Shown: one piece after another, positions 34,353 through 45,500 of the stretch
Layout of the letters: every line of letters starts with the position of its first letter
Numbering within the stretch: the first letter of the stretch is position 1
Assembly (NCBI GenBank): GCA_001414485.1
Contig: LLEY01000058.1
Coordinates: 299,494 to 363,493, forward strand
Direction: 5' to 3'
Source of the DNA: Calycina herbarum
Taxonomy: Eukaryota > Ascomycota > Leotiomycetes > Helotiales > Pezizellaceae
DNA length: 64,000 nt
Made by a program: the position numbers and the translations under genes
The notes under the pieces: model-generated
Seen by the model: only the letters and a program-made list of their open reading frames with translations
Told to the model about the DNA's origin: nothing
Databases searched by the model: none

Positions 34353-36073
34353 TTACTTATTCCTTTCTTCATTGCTTCCATGCCTAGTCAATCCCACCTT
34401 GACACCATGATAACTGCTCAACGTAACACCCAATTTCTCCACCCATTCCATCTCACCTCTCGCTTCAATATCCTTAAAACTCTGAACAAGTCTTACAGTC
34501 ACATAACCCATCTCAGTAAGAGCAAATTGCTGGCCGATACATATTCTCGGCCCACCATTGAAAGGCAAGTATGCCCAACCCGGTCTCAAATTGTCCCAGC
34601 GGTCTGGATCAAACTCCTCGGCATTGGGGCCGTAGACGTCTTTTCTACGATGCATGTCGCGAACCGAGTATGCTACAATCTGCCCTTTGGTGATGAAGAC
34701 GGGAGATTCGCCATCTGGTCCACCACCACGAGGGAGAGTTGTGTTACGAAGGGCGAAACGACTATTTGCCGGAACGACAGGGTATAAACGGAGTGCTATA
34801 CAACAGCATGTTAGCTCGTTTTCCGTCGCTCGTCCGGGATATTCAGAAATACAAACCTTCATTGAGCACATTCCTCAAATACTTCATCTGTCTCAACCCC
34901 TCATAATCCGGTTTCCTACCCCCCAACTCCCCCACCTCCTCCCTCAACTTCCTCCAAACATCCGGTCTTCTCGCCAGCACAAAAAACAAATTACTCAATA
35001 AACTAGCAGTCGTATCTCTCCCCGCAATAAGCATATTCAACAGCTCATGACGAAGTTGAATTGGATCCCGTGTTGCTTTTGCGAGTTCGTGGAGGAGTGT
35101 GTATCGACCTTCCTCCTTTTCTTTTTCTTCAATGTTAGGTTTGGCTGCTAATGCTTCGTCTACGAAGCGATCTGTGTATGCGTGTACAACCTTGCAAGCT
35201 TGGTGGAATTTCTTGTTGGGTAGAAAACGGTTCAGGGCGCCGCGACGGTAGCGTTGGGGGATTTGGGAGAGGGCGTAGTCTATTGCTATTGCGAAGTCTT
35301 TTTCTGGGCCATTGGGGTTGTGAAGAGAGTTTACGGATGTGCCGAAGAGGTATTCCTTCATGCTATTAGCATGGAAGAAGAAAAGAGCATTTTTGGATTC
35401 TTGTGTACACACCGTTGCACTATCAAGAGTAAGTCTAAAGAATAAAGGCTGTAAATCTACTGTACTCCCGTCTTTTGGAAGAAGCGAGATGAAATGTTGG
35501 ATATGAGTTTCGTAAAGACTTAGATCCGCGACTTGTGCCTTCACAAAACTAGGACGAATCAACGCCTACACGCCATTAGCTCACACCTATTCAACACCCA
35601 CCTCGCAACATTCGTGTTCTTCCAAAACTCACCCTGGAATGTTCCCACTGCACCCCGTCACTAGTGAAAATCCCATTCCCAAGCAGCGGACCAAAACTCT
35701 CTTTCCTCCCTCTTATCCCAAAATCCTTAAAGTTCATCGCCAGCACCGCTTTTACATTCTCCGGCTCCATGGTAATTATAAACGATTGACCCATGAGGAC
35801 GCCACTGAACGTCGTTCCATATTTTTGGAAGCGGGTGGCCATCAATTGCAAAACCGAGTTGGTTGAGACTGCGGCGGTAGACTCCTTAAGGAGGGAATAT
35901 CCGACAAGACGTTCCCATTGGGGGATTTGGGGGGCGGGTTTGCAGCCATTTTTCTGGGACGCACGGCGTTTAGCGAGGTAGAAGGAGAGTTTACTGGTGA
36001 GGATGTAGAGGATGAGGAGAAATGGTGCTAGAAATAACAGTGTGCGGGATCCCAAAGCCATCATGTGTTGCAA
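34353..36073 (-). CDS. Cytochrome P450, CYP52-like
   Basis: A predicted 511-aa microsomal P450. Exons: 36073-35633, 35565-35413, 35355-34857 and 34795-34353. The N-terminus has a membrane anchor (LLFLAPFLLILYILTSKLSF). The I-helix shows AGRDTTASLL and the K-helix EALR (formed across the last intron). The PERF-type segment is FDPDRW. The heme loop is FNGGPRICIGQQFALTE with the Cys ligand. The sequence style matches CYP52-type hydroxylases, which often oxidise terminal or chain carbons; here it likely tailors the cluster product. The second intron (35356-35412, 57 nt) is a multiple of three and lacks a stop, so it can be missed. Splicing it restores LTLDSATEYLFGTSVNSL. Start is ambiguous among Mets at 36073, 36064 and 36061. 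Confidence 0.93.
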
Positions 36074-36448
36074 ATTGTGACTTCGTGGGTTTTCTTGGTT
36101 GTGAGAATTGAGGAAAGGGTTTACCTAGGTCCAAGTATCGTGCTTGTTGGATACTTGGTCGCATGCTTTTTTCTAGTAGGAGAGGCATCAAACCCGTTCT
36201 TTCCCGCAGATTCATGCAAATTTCGTGGTATTCGGGTGCATATCAGAAAGTTTCGGTGTGGGGTTTTTGGATTCGGAGTGGCTCCGAGTCGGATGCATCA
36301 ATTGCATATTCTCGCTTAGATCCGTCTCCTTGACTTCAGATAGAAGGGCTGGAAAGAGAGCGGTACAACTTCAACTAAATCGTAAGGAAAATACCATTTT
36401 CATCTCATTTTAAAACAAATTGAAGAAAGCACCAGAATATCAAATAAA
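36074..36448. promoter_or_regulatory. Divergent promoter between P450 and small membrane protein genes
   Basis: A 375-bp shared upstream region. It holds a perfect inverted repeat, TCGGAG-TGG-CTCCGA, at 36273-36287, followed by a further AGTCGG. Its central place suits joint control of both genes. Confidence 0.5.
36273..36287. promoter_or_regulatory. Inverted repeat TCGGAGTGGCTCCGA, candidate Zn2Cys6 site
   Basis: Two perfect 6-bp arms are separated by 3 bp. It contains CGG and CCG half sites facing each other, the type of site bound by dimers of Zn2Cys6 factors. The half site TCGGAG recurs upstream of the enoyl reductase and of the PKS-NRPS. Confidence 0.4.
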
Positions 36449-37007
36449 ATGTCGGTCGGATTGTTCGCTTCTGGAAGTGCAGCCCTCGCGGCCCTTCGTC
36501 TCTCCCCTCTGCTCGCTGCAACCGCCTTGTAGGTACTAAGCAAATATTTATTTGAACTCACGACAACTAACACATTTCATGAAAAGTATAACCGGCGCGA
36601 TCGACCAACAAAACTCCTGGTCCAACCTCGCAAAATCAATTCCCCCCGGGTCGCGACCCAAACAAGCCCCCGACTGGCTCTACGACCACGTCTGGCGTCT
36701 CATCCCCGTCTGCGCAGTCACATATCCAGTCACCATTGCGCTCCTAGGTCTCAATTTAGTTTTGGGTCCGATTTCCACACAGACTTTTAAATTGTACGGA
36801 TTGGGCTTTGTGTTGTTTATTGTGCATTGTTTTCCATATCAGAAGGCGAGACGGATTCGATTGGCGCTTTGGGAGAAGGGACTAGATGGGGAGGAGGCTT
36901 TTGAGAGTTTGGGTACTTTTACGGAGTTTCATGGGAAGAGGATTTTGTTTTGGGATTTGCCGGCATGGGGGATCGTGTTTGCGGGGGTGGTTTCGCATTT
37001 TACTTGA
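36449..37007 (+). CDS. Small multi-pass membrane protein of the cluster, function unknown
   Basis: A predicted 166-aa protein, exons 36449-36528 and 36587-37007 (phase 2 junction; GTAGGT donor, AAAAG acceptor). Hydrophobic segments: ALAALRLSPLLAATALFITGA near the N-terminus, a pair near residues 75-115 (VCAVTYPVTIALLGLNLVLG and LYGLGFVLFIVHCF), and a final LPAWGIVFAGVVSHF. A conserved-looking WEKGLDGEEAFESLGTFTEFHGKR loop precedes the last one. Its shape recalls DUF1772/anthrone-oxygenase-like small membrane proteins found in fungal clusters, but key residues cannot be confirmed by eye. It shares a promoter with the P450, which suggests a tailoring or transport role. Confidence 0.75.
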
Positions 37008-37225
37008 GTGACATCGTGAGGATGATGGGCTTCTGAGTGAAGGCTGGGTTGTTGGTGTTCTCTAAACATTTGCTGGGATCATGTCTTTCTTGAATATTAT
37101 AAATAAATCCATCACTAAATTCTTGCTCGCCAGAAAACTCGGTCAAAAGTTTCCTCCAATTTGTTCTAGGGATGTATTGGTACATAGAATTACAAACGCT
37201 GCCACGACTTCCCCATAAGTTCCAC

Positions 37226-39051
37226 TCAAGCTTCGGCAGTCTCTTCAGATCTCTCTTTCTTCTTCTTCTCAATTCCAAAGTCCGTCTTAAGTCCTGTTCT
37301 CAACGCAATCTCCTTCTCCACAAACACCAATAAGAAAGCAAGACCAGCAATCCCAATTGCAACTTGCCAAACCCGCCTCAAACTATCATTATAACCATCA
37401 ATAATTTGGGCTTTCAAGATGGGCTGATCTGAAAACGAGTCGACGAAATCTTTCGTTGCATGCTCATAAGCGCCCCCGTCTTCCAACAAAGCTCGCGTAG
37501 CAGGATCACCGATTCTCGTAGCGAGTTGAGAAAACCGATTGTTGAAGACAGCACCAGGGATAGAAACTCCCCAGATAATTCCAAAACTGCGTAGGAAGGC
37601 CCAAGTACCCGTTGCAGTAGCGACATCCTCTTCGCCTAATGGTGCTAGAATAGCTGGAAGAGTTGTGGATGATATGAGACCGAGTCCAGCTGCGATGATT
37701 CCTTGATAGCAAACCCAAGCCGCAGTACCAGATCTGGGTCCTAATAGAGTAAAACATCCGAGACCAATCATTGCAAAAGCGCATCCTGCCCAGTGAAATG
37801 GCCGGTACTTCCCAAATCGGGTAAGGAGTTTGCCACTTATTACAGCGAAAGGTATCATGATGAGGACTGTTGGGAGAAGTTGGATACCGGAACGTGATGG
37901 CGAAGAACCGTAGACTCCCTGGAAATATACTGGGAGGTAATAGACGACCCAGTATAGAAGTGCGGTTTGAATGAATGCGAGGGCGAAAGCTGCTGCACTG
38001 GTCCGATTCATAAAAAGTCTTGGTGGCATGGTAGGCTCAACGCAGAAACGTGAAGATTCGAAGGTGGAGAATAACCCAAAACCCACGAATCCTAGGACGA
38101 GCGGAAGTATCACCCGCCAGGATGACCAAGGGAGAGTCGTGCCACCCCACGTCAAAGCAAGTAGAATGGCGACAACGGAAGGAACGAAAATCGCATTCCC
38201 GATGAAATCGATACGCTTGAGGCGATACGTGATTGATGTGTCCTTCTTGTAACTGACTTTGAGGAATATGACTGTCAGAAGGAGTGCCACACCACCAATG
38301 GGAAGGTTGAGAAAGAAGACCCATCTCCAAGTCGTCCTCTGAACGATAATCCCACCAATAAACGGACCAATTCCGGTTCCAATAATGACGGTAGCAAAGA
38401 GATAAGCCATGAAATTTCCACGCTCTCGAAGAGGTACAATGTCCGATATAATGAGGTTTGTCAACATGTTGAGACCACCGCCGCCAACTCCTTGGATTGA
38501 ACGTCCAGCGATCAACATGGACATATTCTGTGCAGCGCCACATATTGCACTTCCGATGATGAACACAGTTGTGGCAAATATCATGGGATTTCGGCGTCCT
38601 AGGATATTGGCTGTCTGTCCATACAATGGCTGGAATACCATACTAAATTTATGTTAGATTTTATTCCAGTTGAAACGTAAAGTGTGTTTATTTACCTTGT
38701 CAAGAAATACGAATTAACCGCCCAAATATACACTTCCTGTCCACCAAGTTTTGCAACTATTGTGGGAAGTGCCGTCGACACGATGGTCCCTTCCAAAGAT
38801 GACAAGACGCTTGTTACACAGAGAGCTATGATGATACTCCAGAAGGCGACACCGCGTTTGGGTTTCTCTGTACTTTCCTCGGTAGCATCACCTGTAGTCG
38901 GTTCGGTCTCTTGGTTTGCTGGTTTCTCTTCGTCCATGTTTTGCTCAACTTTTGATGGAGGCAAGGAGGAAGATGGCTCTGGAGCAGCCGTGTTTCCAAC
39001 TCCTGAAGCCTCATCGTTCATCTCTCGTAACTCGACCGCTGGAGTAGCCAT
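37226..39051 (-). CDS. MFS drug:proton antiporter (DHA2, 14-TM)
   Basis: A predicted 590-aa transporter, exons 39051-38696 and 38642-37226 (phase 2, SYFLT-S-MVFQPLYGQ across the junction). A 65-residue acidic, Ser/Glu-rich cytoplasmic tail precedes the first helix. Diagnostic motifs are SLEGTIVSTALPTI (the D1 motif of 14-TM carriers), GQTANILGRR (motif A loop) and GTGIGPFIGGI (antiporter motif C). The length suits the DHA2 branch, whose members export toxins and secondary metabolites. It lies tail-to-head beside the PKS-NRPS, so export of the product or self-protection is likely. Two near-identical 23-bp repeats lie 178-263 bp upstream. Confidence 0.93.
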
Positions 39052-39579
39052 CTTGAAATCCGCTCACTTCGTGAGAAATGCACTGTTCAAAAGTAAAAGA
39101 CTCAAAAAGGGAAAAGTCAACGTGTCATGAGAAAGAGCGCAGAGGTAGCTGCTGCGAATTATTTGAAAAGGAAACATTTTGATTGTTGTTTAGAGCTGTC
39201 TTGAACTTCGATATTACAATTTGTGAAAATGCTCGGCATTTGAGCCTCCCGTTCATAACTGAGGTGTTTGTGAATAAATTATGCATACATTATGCTCGGC
39301 ACTTTAGGCTCCCGCAACAAGGGCTTACAGCCAATAAAGGGATTCGGTCAGCGCCTCCCGATCTTTTGTGCAGACTTTCGGCCACTCGGTACTGCATGCA
39401 CACCCCACTCCGAACTCCTTGCGCACCTGCGGCAAGAATGCGGTTCGCTATTTTGAGGTATTGGGTAAAGCAAACAGCTCCGTTGTGCACGAGAGCTATC
39501 AACTACCACAACGCAGCGTAGGACAAGATCAAAACAAAAACAGCATTGGAAATATATATCTAAATATCTAAATAATCAA
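39052..39579. other. MFS promoter and PKS-NRPS terminator
   Basis: This carries a direct repeat, ATGCTCGGCA-(N)-CTCCCG, at 39229-39251 and 39292-39314 (20 of 23 bases equal, 63 bp apart). Open frames at 39183-39521 lack domains. Confidence 0.45.
39229..39314. repeat. Paired 23-bp direct repeats upstream of the MFS gene
   Basis: ATGCTCGGCATTTGAGCCTC (first 20 bases of copy one) and ATGCTCGGCACTTTAGGCTC (copy two), both continuing CCG. Each has CGG and CCG triplets in everted/inverted order, as in many fungal zinc-cluster targets. Confidence 0.45.
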
Positions 39580-42500
39580 TCAAGCACTTGAAACAAGAGG
39601 ATTTTTAGCCCATTTACCATCCGCATCCAAAGTCATCTTCTGAGACGCAATAAAATACCCAAATCCCAACTTCTTAATCTTCCCAACCCATTCCAATCCA
39701 GGAATTCTCGTGAATTCCGTTTCATCTCCAACATGGCTCTCTAAATATTCAGATAGCTCGCTTGCCGATAATTTGACCTCCGCATGATAGGTGATGTACC
39801 TTGAAGCCGTATCTACATGATTCTCATTTATCGCATTGCAAATTCCTGTTGCGACCGTGCTGATGGGTAGCAGATCCATCTCACCTGTCCAACCGGTTGC
39901 AAATGGAAGTGCTTTCAATTGGCGTGTGAGGTCGAGGAATTGCTCCAAGACAGGGGATGTGAGGCCTGAAGTGTCGCTTGCTGGTAGGGTTCGATGGATA
40001 ACAACCGGCATTCCAAAGGCTTTTGCTGCTTTCTCCAGCACCCTCTCACTTGCCCATTTGGATGCCACATACCCATCCGAGCCATCGGTTGGCGGCGACG
40101 ATTCGCCAAGTTTGAGAACACCCCCGGAGCTGATAAAGTGGATGGGAATCTTGCGAGGTGCTGCCATCTTCACTATTTCCTTGGTACTTGACACATTGGC
40201 TTTGCGTAATAGTTGGTAGTACTCCCAGAAAGAGCGTTGAGCACCACTGTGGATAATGAGATCAACCTTTTGTGCCAGCATATTGAAAGTCTCTTCCGCC
40301 AAGCCAAGGAACGTTGCTGTGAGATTACCGGAATATACCACCAACTTGTCTGATCTGATTGGCATATACCGTTCCCCTCGAACTATGCAGTTGATTTTCG
40401 AAATCTCAACATTATCAATGAGAGTTTCAAGAATCTTGCTTCCAAGGAAACCAGTTGCTCCTGTGAGAAGTACCGTCTTGCCCGTAGATTTTGAATCCTG
40501 GCTGTTAGGAATGGTGACAGTTATCTCGGCCAATGACGAGGAGATAGAAGTTTCTTCTTTCCAGTTGATAGAGGTTTCTGGAGTAGCGTTTTCGATCTTC
40601 GATGCCATCGCACCAAGAGTGCTAGCTTCAAAAAACTCGAAAAGAGGTATCACCACCCCAAAACTTTCTCTTACGAGCGATTGTACCCTGACGAGAATTC
40701 CCGAGTTTCCTCCCGCGTGGAAGAAGTCTGAATCCGCAGTAAAGTCGTTGTTTTCGATTACTTCTTTGGCGATGACAGATTCCCAGATTTGCTTCAGTTG
40801 TTGTTCGGTCTCGGTGAGGGGGTGGGAATGTGCGGATCGCTGAAGTTGCGGAAGAGGCAGTTTTTGAACTGATAACCTGTCGACCTTGGAATGAGCAGTG
40901 ATTGGCAATGAATACAGGGGAATTATCATAGCTGGGCGCATATATTGTGGTAGAGGAAGGCTAGGAAGTAGTCGTTTCAAAAAGCTGTCTCGTCTTTCAA
41001 CTGGGTAGTCTGCGGAAAACACCACATGAGCAATGAGAATTTGTGACTCCGCGCGGAAAGATACTACAGCCTCTGTGAGAACCGAATCTGCAGCTTGTAG
41101 CAAAGCAGATTCCACTTCTTGTAACTCAATTCGAACCCCCATAAATTTGATTTGGGTGTCGCCAGTAATTCTCCCTCCAAGTATCAAAGCGCCGTCTTCT
41201 CGAAGACGTCCCCTATCTCCTGTTCGGAGCATCTTTGTCCATCCTTTGGACAAATCGCGGGGTGTAGCATATGGGTTATCTGGAAATCTTCGAGCCGTGA
41301 GGTCTTCGTTGTTGAAATAACCTAAAGCGACTGCTGCCCCTCCAATGACCACCTCTCCGGGAAAGCCGACTGGGAGTGGTTGCAAGTTCTCGTCAGCGAT
41401 GTACGTAGATGCGTTGCGGATAGTGAAACCCGCGGGAATAGACTCTATGTGGTCCATTGATGACTGCTCTCCTGTGTAATTTATCTCCACAGTATGGCAC
41501 GAGATTGTTGCCTCTGCGGGACCATAGAAATTGAAAAGACGTAATCCAGGTTTAGATAGATGACAGAACGCTTGTTTGAGACTTGGGGTCAATGCTTCTC
41601 CTCCTGAAAGTGCATAAACTAACTTTGAGGATTTCAAAGAGGATCCGTATTTCAACCAGCTCATGTATTCTGAAGGTGTTGCAAGAGTTAGCGTAATTCC
41701 CTCTTCGGTGATCAATTTCGTGATGGCGATAGGATCTCGGCGCTTCAAGTTTGGAACCACGTAGACAGATCCTCCACAAGTGAGACCCATGAACATCTCC
41801 CACAGAGACAAGTCAAAGCTGAATGCACTTTGTTGCATTACCACTTGTCGGTCGATCCCAATATCAGTAATATATTGTTCCATCTGGTTGACTAAAGCTG
41901 AGTGTTTCAACACAATACCTTTTGGGGTGCCAGTGGATCCACTGGTATAAATGATTGCCGCTATACTTTGAGGTGTCGCTCTGTTTGTTGCTTCTGATGC
42001 GTTGTCTTGAGAAATACATGACATGTCGAGTAATTGGATGTTATCCAATGTCAGGGAGGCCCCCACTTTTGAGGTGGCAGAGTGAGTTAGTATTGCGGCA
42101 GGGCTGCAATCCGACATGATCGCGTCAAGCCTCGTGGGTGGATTTTGGGTATCCAAAGGGAGGTAAATATGTCCGAGTCTCCAAATTGCGAGCAAAGAAC
42201 ATATCCAATCTGAACTCGGTTCCTGAAGTACTCCAACGATCGACTGGGCCGGAAGATCACAGGCTAACAGAGCAGTCGAAGTTTGGTTTATGCGGTTAGA
42301 CATATGCCTAAAGGTCAAGTTTGGTCCAACTCCATCTCTGATTGCAATGTCAGATTCTCGTTTCTTGATTTCACTGTCGATCTGGTGGCTGAGAGTAATA
42401 GCCCATGTAGAGTCGACCTCAGGTCCTGGAGTTGGTTAGCTGTTTTCTCAGAGAAACTCCAGGTCAGAGGTATATGTGACTTACCCCTCCCAAGCGCAAT

Positions 42501-45500
42501 TGCTTCTTGGATGCTCGAGGGACTGAATATTGATAACGAATCAATGGGCAGCAGGGGATTGGACGAAGCGCTTTCAAGAATATTCAAGAAGCAATCCAGA
42601 AGTGTCTTGGAGTCAGCTTCAGAATATAATCCTTCTTGAAGCAGAAAAGCTATAGTGGAATCTCCTCCCGGATTGTCAATAATATCCAATGATATATCGT
42701 AAGAGCTTCGTGCAATCTGATAATCAAGACCCTCTGCTTCACAGTCGCCTATGTACCTCTTCTCTTGGACACCTTGTCGGTAGTTGATGAATGCCTGAAA
42801 GAGGGGTGAGTGGCTCGCAGATCGGGGTACGTCGAGCTCTTCAAGAAGAACGTTGAAAGGCACGTTGCCATTTGCTAAAGCTGAGTATGCCTTGATTCGA
42901 GCCTCTCTCAGAGCATTCTTGAATTCTTGGTTGGGTTGTGCACGGAACCGTAGCGGGAGAAGGTTTAAAAACATCCCCAAGCTCGACATGATGGCGTTGT
43001 TGGTTCTGTTGGCATCGGCTATTCCGATACAAATTTCTTCCGTATCCAATATCCTGAAGAGCAGCGATTGGAAAGCGGCCAGGTAGAAATGGAAAGGCGT
43101 GACTTTTTGTTCCTTGCACACATTTTTGATTCTAGTTGTCAGTGTAGCTTGTACTTTGACGTCGACCTTGACAAAATAGTATGCTGACAGGTTTCGGCGA
43201 GCCCGACTTTGCGAAAATGGAAGTAATGGCAAAGGAGGGGGAATGTCAGAGAATTCTTTTTTCCAGAAGGCTATTTCAGTAGCCATTCGGCCGGAAGTGA
43301 CATTTTCGCGTTCCTCTAAGGAGAAGTCGCAATAATTCAAAGGTGGGGAATCGAGTCGCTTGTCCTCATATGCCTTTGCAACATCGGACAAAAGGACCTC
43401 GAGAGACATTCCATCCATAACGATATGGTGGTAGCCAATGACCAAGAAGTGCAAGCTTGAAGATTGCGAAAGCACCTTGAATCTAAAGGTGTCACCATGT
43501 TCCAAGTCAAAGACGTGGGCACGCATTTCATTGTGCTCCCGGGATAATTCTTGCTCGCTTGCAATGTTTTGGTGCTCGAGATGAACTTTTGATTGTGGCA
43601 AGATCCCCTGAAGGAATTTGTGGTCTTTACTCTCAAAGAAAGCTGTGCGCAGAACTTCGTGAACCTGGGCCACTCTCAAGATAGCCTTTTCAAGTTGGGA
43701 AATACGCAAGGCGCCAGTAAGGCGACCGGAGCAAACAATATTGAAAGTTGTTTGGTCCTCTAAGAGACTTCGAAGTGACCAGAATCTTGACTGCCCATAG
43801 CCCATTTCTTCTGTTCTCACAAGCTGAAGTTCATCAGAAGACGTAGTGGATGCCGAAGAGGTGGTTGGTTGTGTGGAAGCTGACTCTTTGCCTTCTAGGC
43901 TGAGAGTGACCGAGTTCGTGATTGTGGCCTTACTTTCGGAGACTGGAGTTTCCTCGCCTGCATGGTGGGAGGTCTCGGAATCGGAATATTCAATGTTTGG
44001 AATCAGCTCCCGAGGTAATTTCTCGAGTGCCAAATCAAGAATTTCGCCAATGGTCGCTCCTCCGAGAATTTTGAGTACTTGAATATCAACCTGATATTCT
44101 TTCAGAAACCATGAGCGAATTTCTACTGCAATCAAAGAGTCCATTCCCAACTGGTCGGCTCCTTGTGAAAGTATGGCCTGCTGCTTGCCTTCTGAAATTT
44201 CTTGTAGTTGAAGTGAAACTTTTAGCTTTGCGAGAAATGAATCTTGATAATGGTTAGCAATGCCTCAATGAACCTGCTTGGGTTGATTTTACCTTTAATC
44301 ATTCCGTATGCTTCTTTTTCGGTGACTGCCGCAAGCAACTGGGACTTCAATGACACAGTAGCTGAGGAGTCATTCGACTTGCTCACAGCGCTGCCTTGCT
44401 GGTTTGCGCAATGTTGGAACTTGGGATTATCAAACCACTGCCGCTCAAGCCCTTCTTCTGGCTCGACTCGTCGCACACCGACCAGAACCTCGCATTTGTG
44501 CGGATGTTCGAAGTCTGAATGTCCACGGACAATTGCTTCGGCAAAAGATTGGTGAAAGTCTCTTTCTGACAACCACAGCCATCCTGCTCGGTCAAGGGAC
44601 CTCAATAGCGCCGAGGTACCCTCTCGAGATACTAGATAGAATGTCAGTCAGGGCCAAAACATAGAAAATAATCATTATAGTAGGTAGATTAAAAAAGAGC
44701 TCAACCGTGAAAAATAGAGACATACCGTAACCAGCTCCCATCACCGCACCAAGATGAAGGATCGATGCTGCCTGCCCCCTGCTTCTTCGCTGGGCCGCGA
44801 GGGCCGCCATAAAGGCATTGGCAGCGCTATAATTAGCCTGGCCGCGATTTCCATATATACCAGCGAGGGATGAGAAAAACACGCAAAAATCAAGCTTGTC
44901 GTCATGAAATATCTCATCAAGGTATCTGCTACCGTCGACCTTTGGTTTGAGAACTTTTACAAGAGTCTCAGTGTCAAGGTCGCGAATCAACGTATCTTGC
45001 AGAACCATGGCCCCGTTAGCGATACCACCCACTGGTGGGCAGCGGTCTCGAATATCTCGGCACAACTTTTGCAAAGATGTCTTGTCCGTAATATCACTAC
45101 ATATATTAGCATCAAATACAGAAATTATGCGCAGGGGTTGCTCACTTTGCAAAAACCTTGATCGAAGCGCCTATTTTTTCTAGGCTTTGGATCCAGATGT
45201 GGTCAATGTTTGGATGCCGACTCGTGAGGACGACGTTCCTAGCCCCTCGTTGAACCATCCAAGTAACAAGTGATTGACCAAGATTACTCGTGAGACCAAA
45301 CAATATGTAAGTTTTATTTGGAACAAACAGATTTCTAGAGTCAACGGGCTCCAAGGGCACAGACAAAGTCGAGACTTCCGTCCAATCAACCACACTTAGA
45401 TTATCGATATTCGAGGCGGTCAGTATGTCCTCAACTCGAATCTTTGGCGCCTTCTGGATGTTGTTGATTTCAACTAACGCTTCAGAGAACCCGGAGAAGA

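Noticed and set aside
39183..39521. Short frames between the MFS and PKS-NRPS genes
   Set aside because: No similarity recognised, overlapping on both strands, and containing the paired 23-bp repeats that look regulatory.
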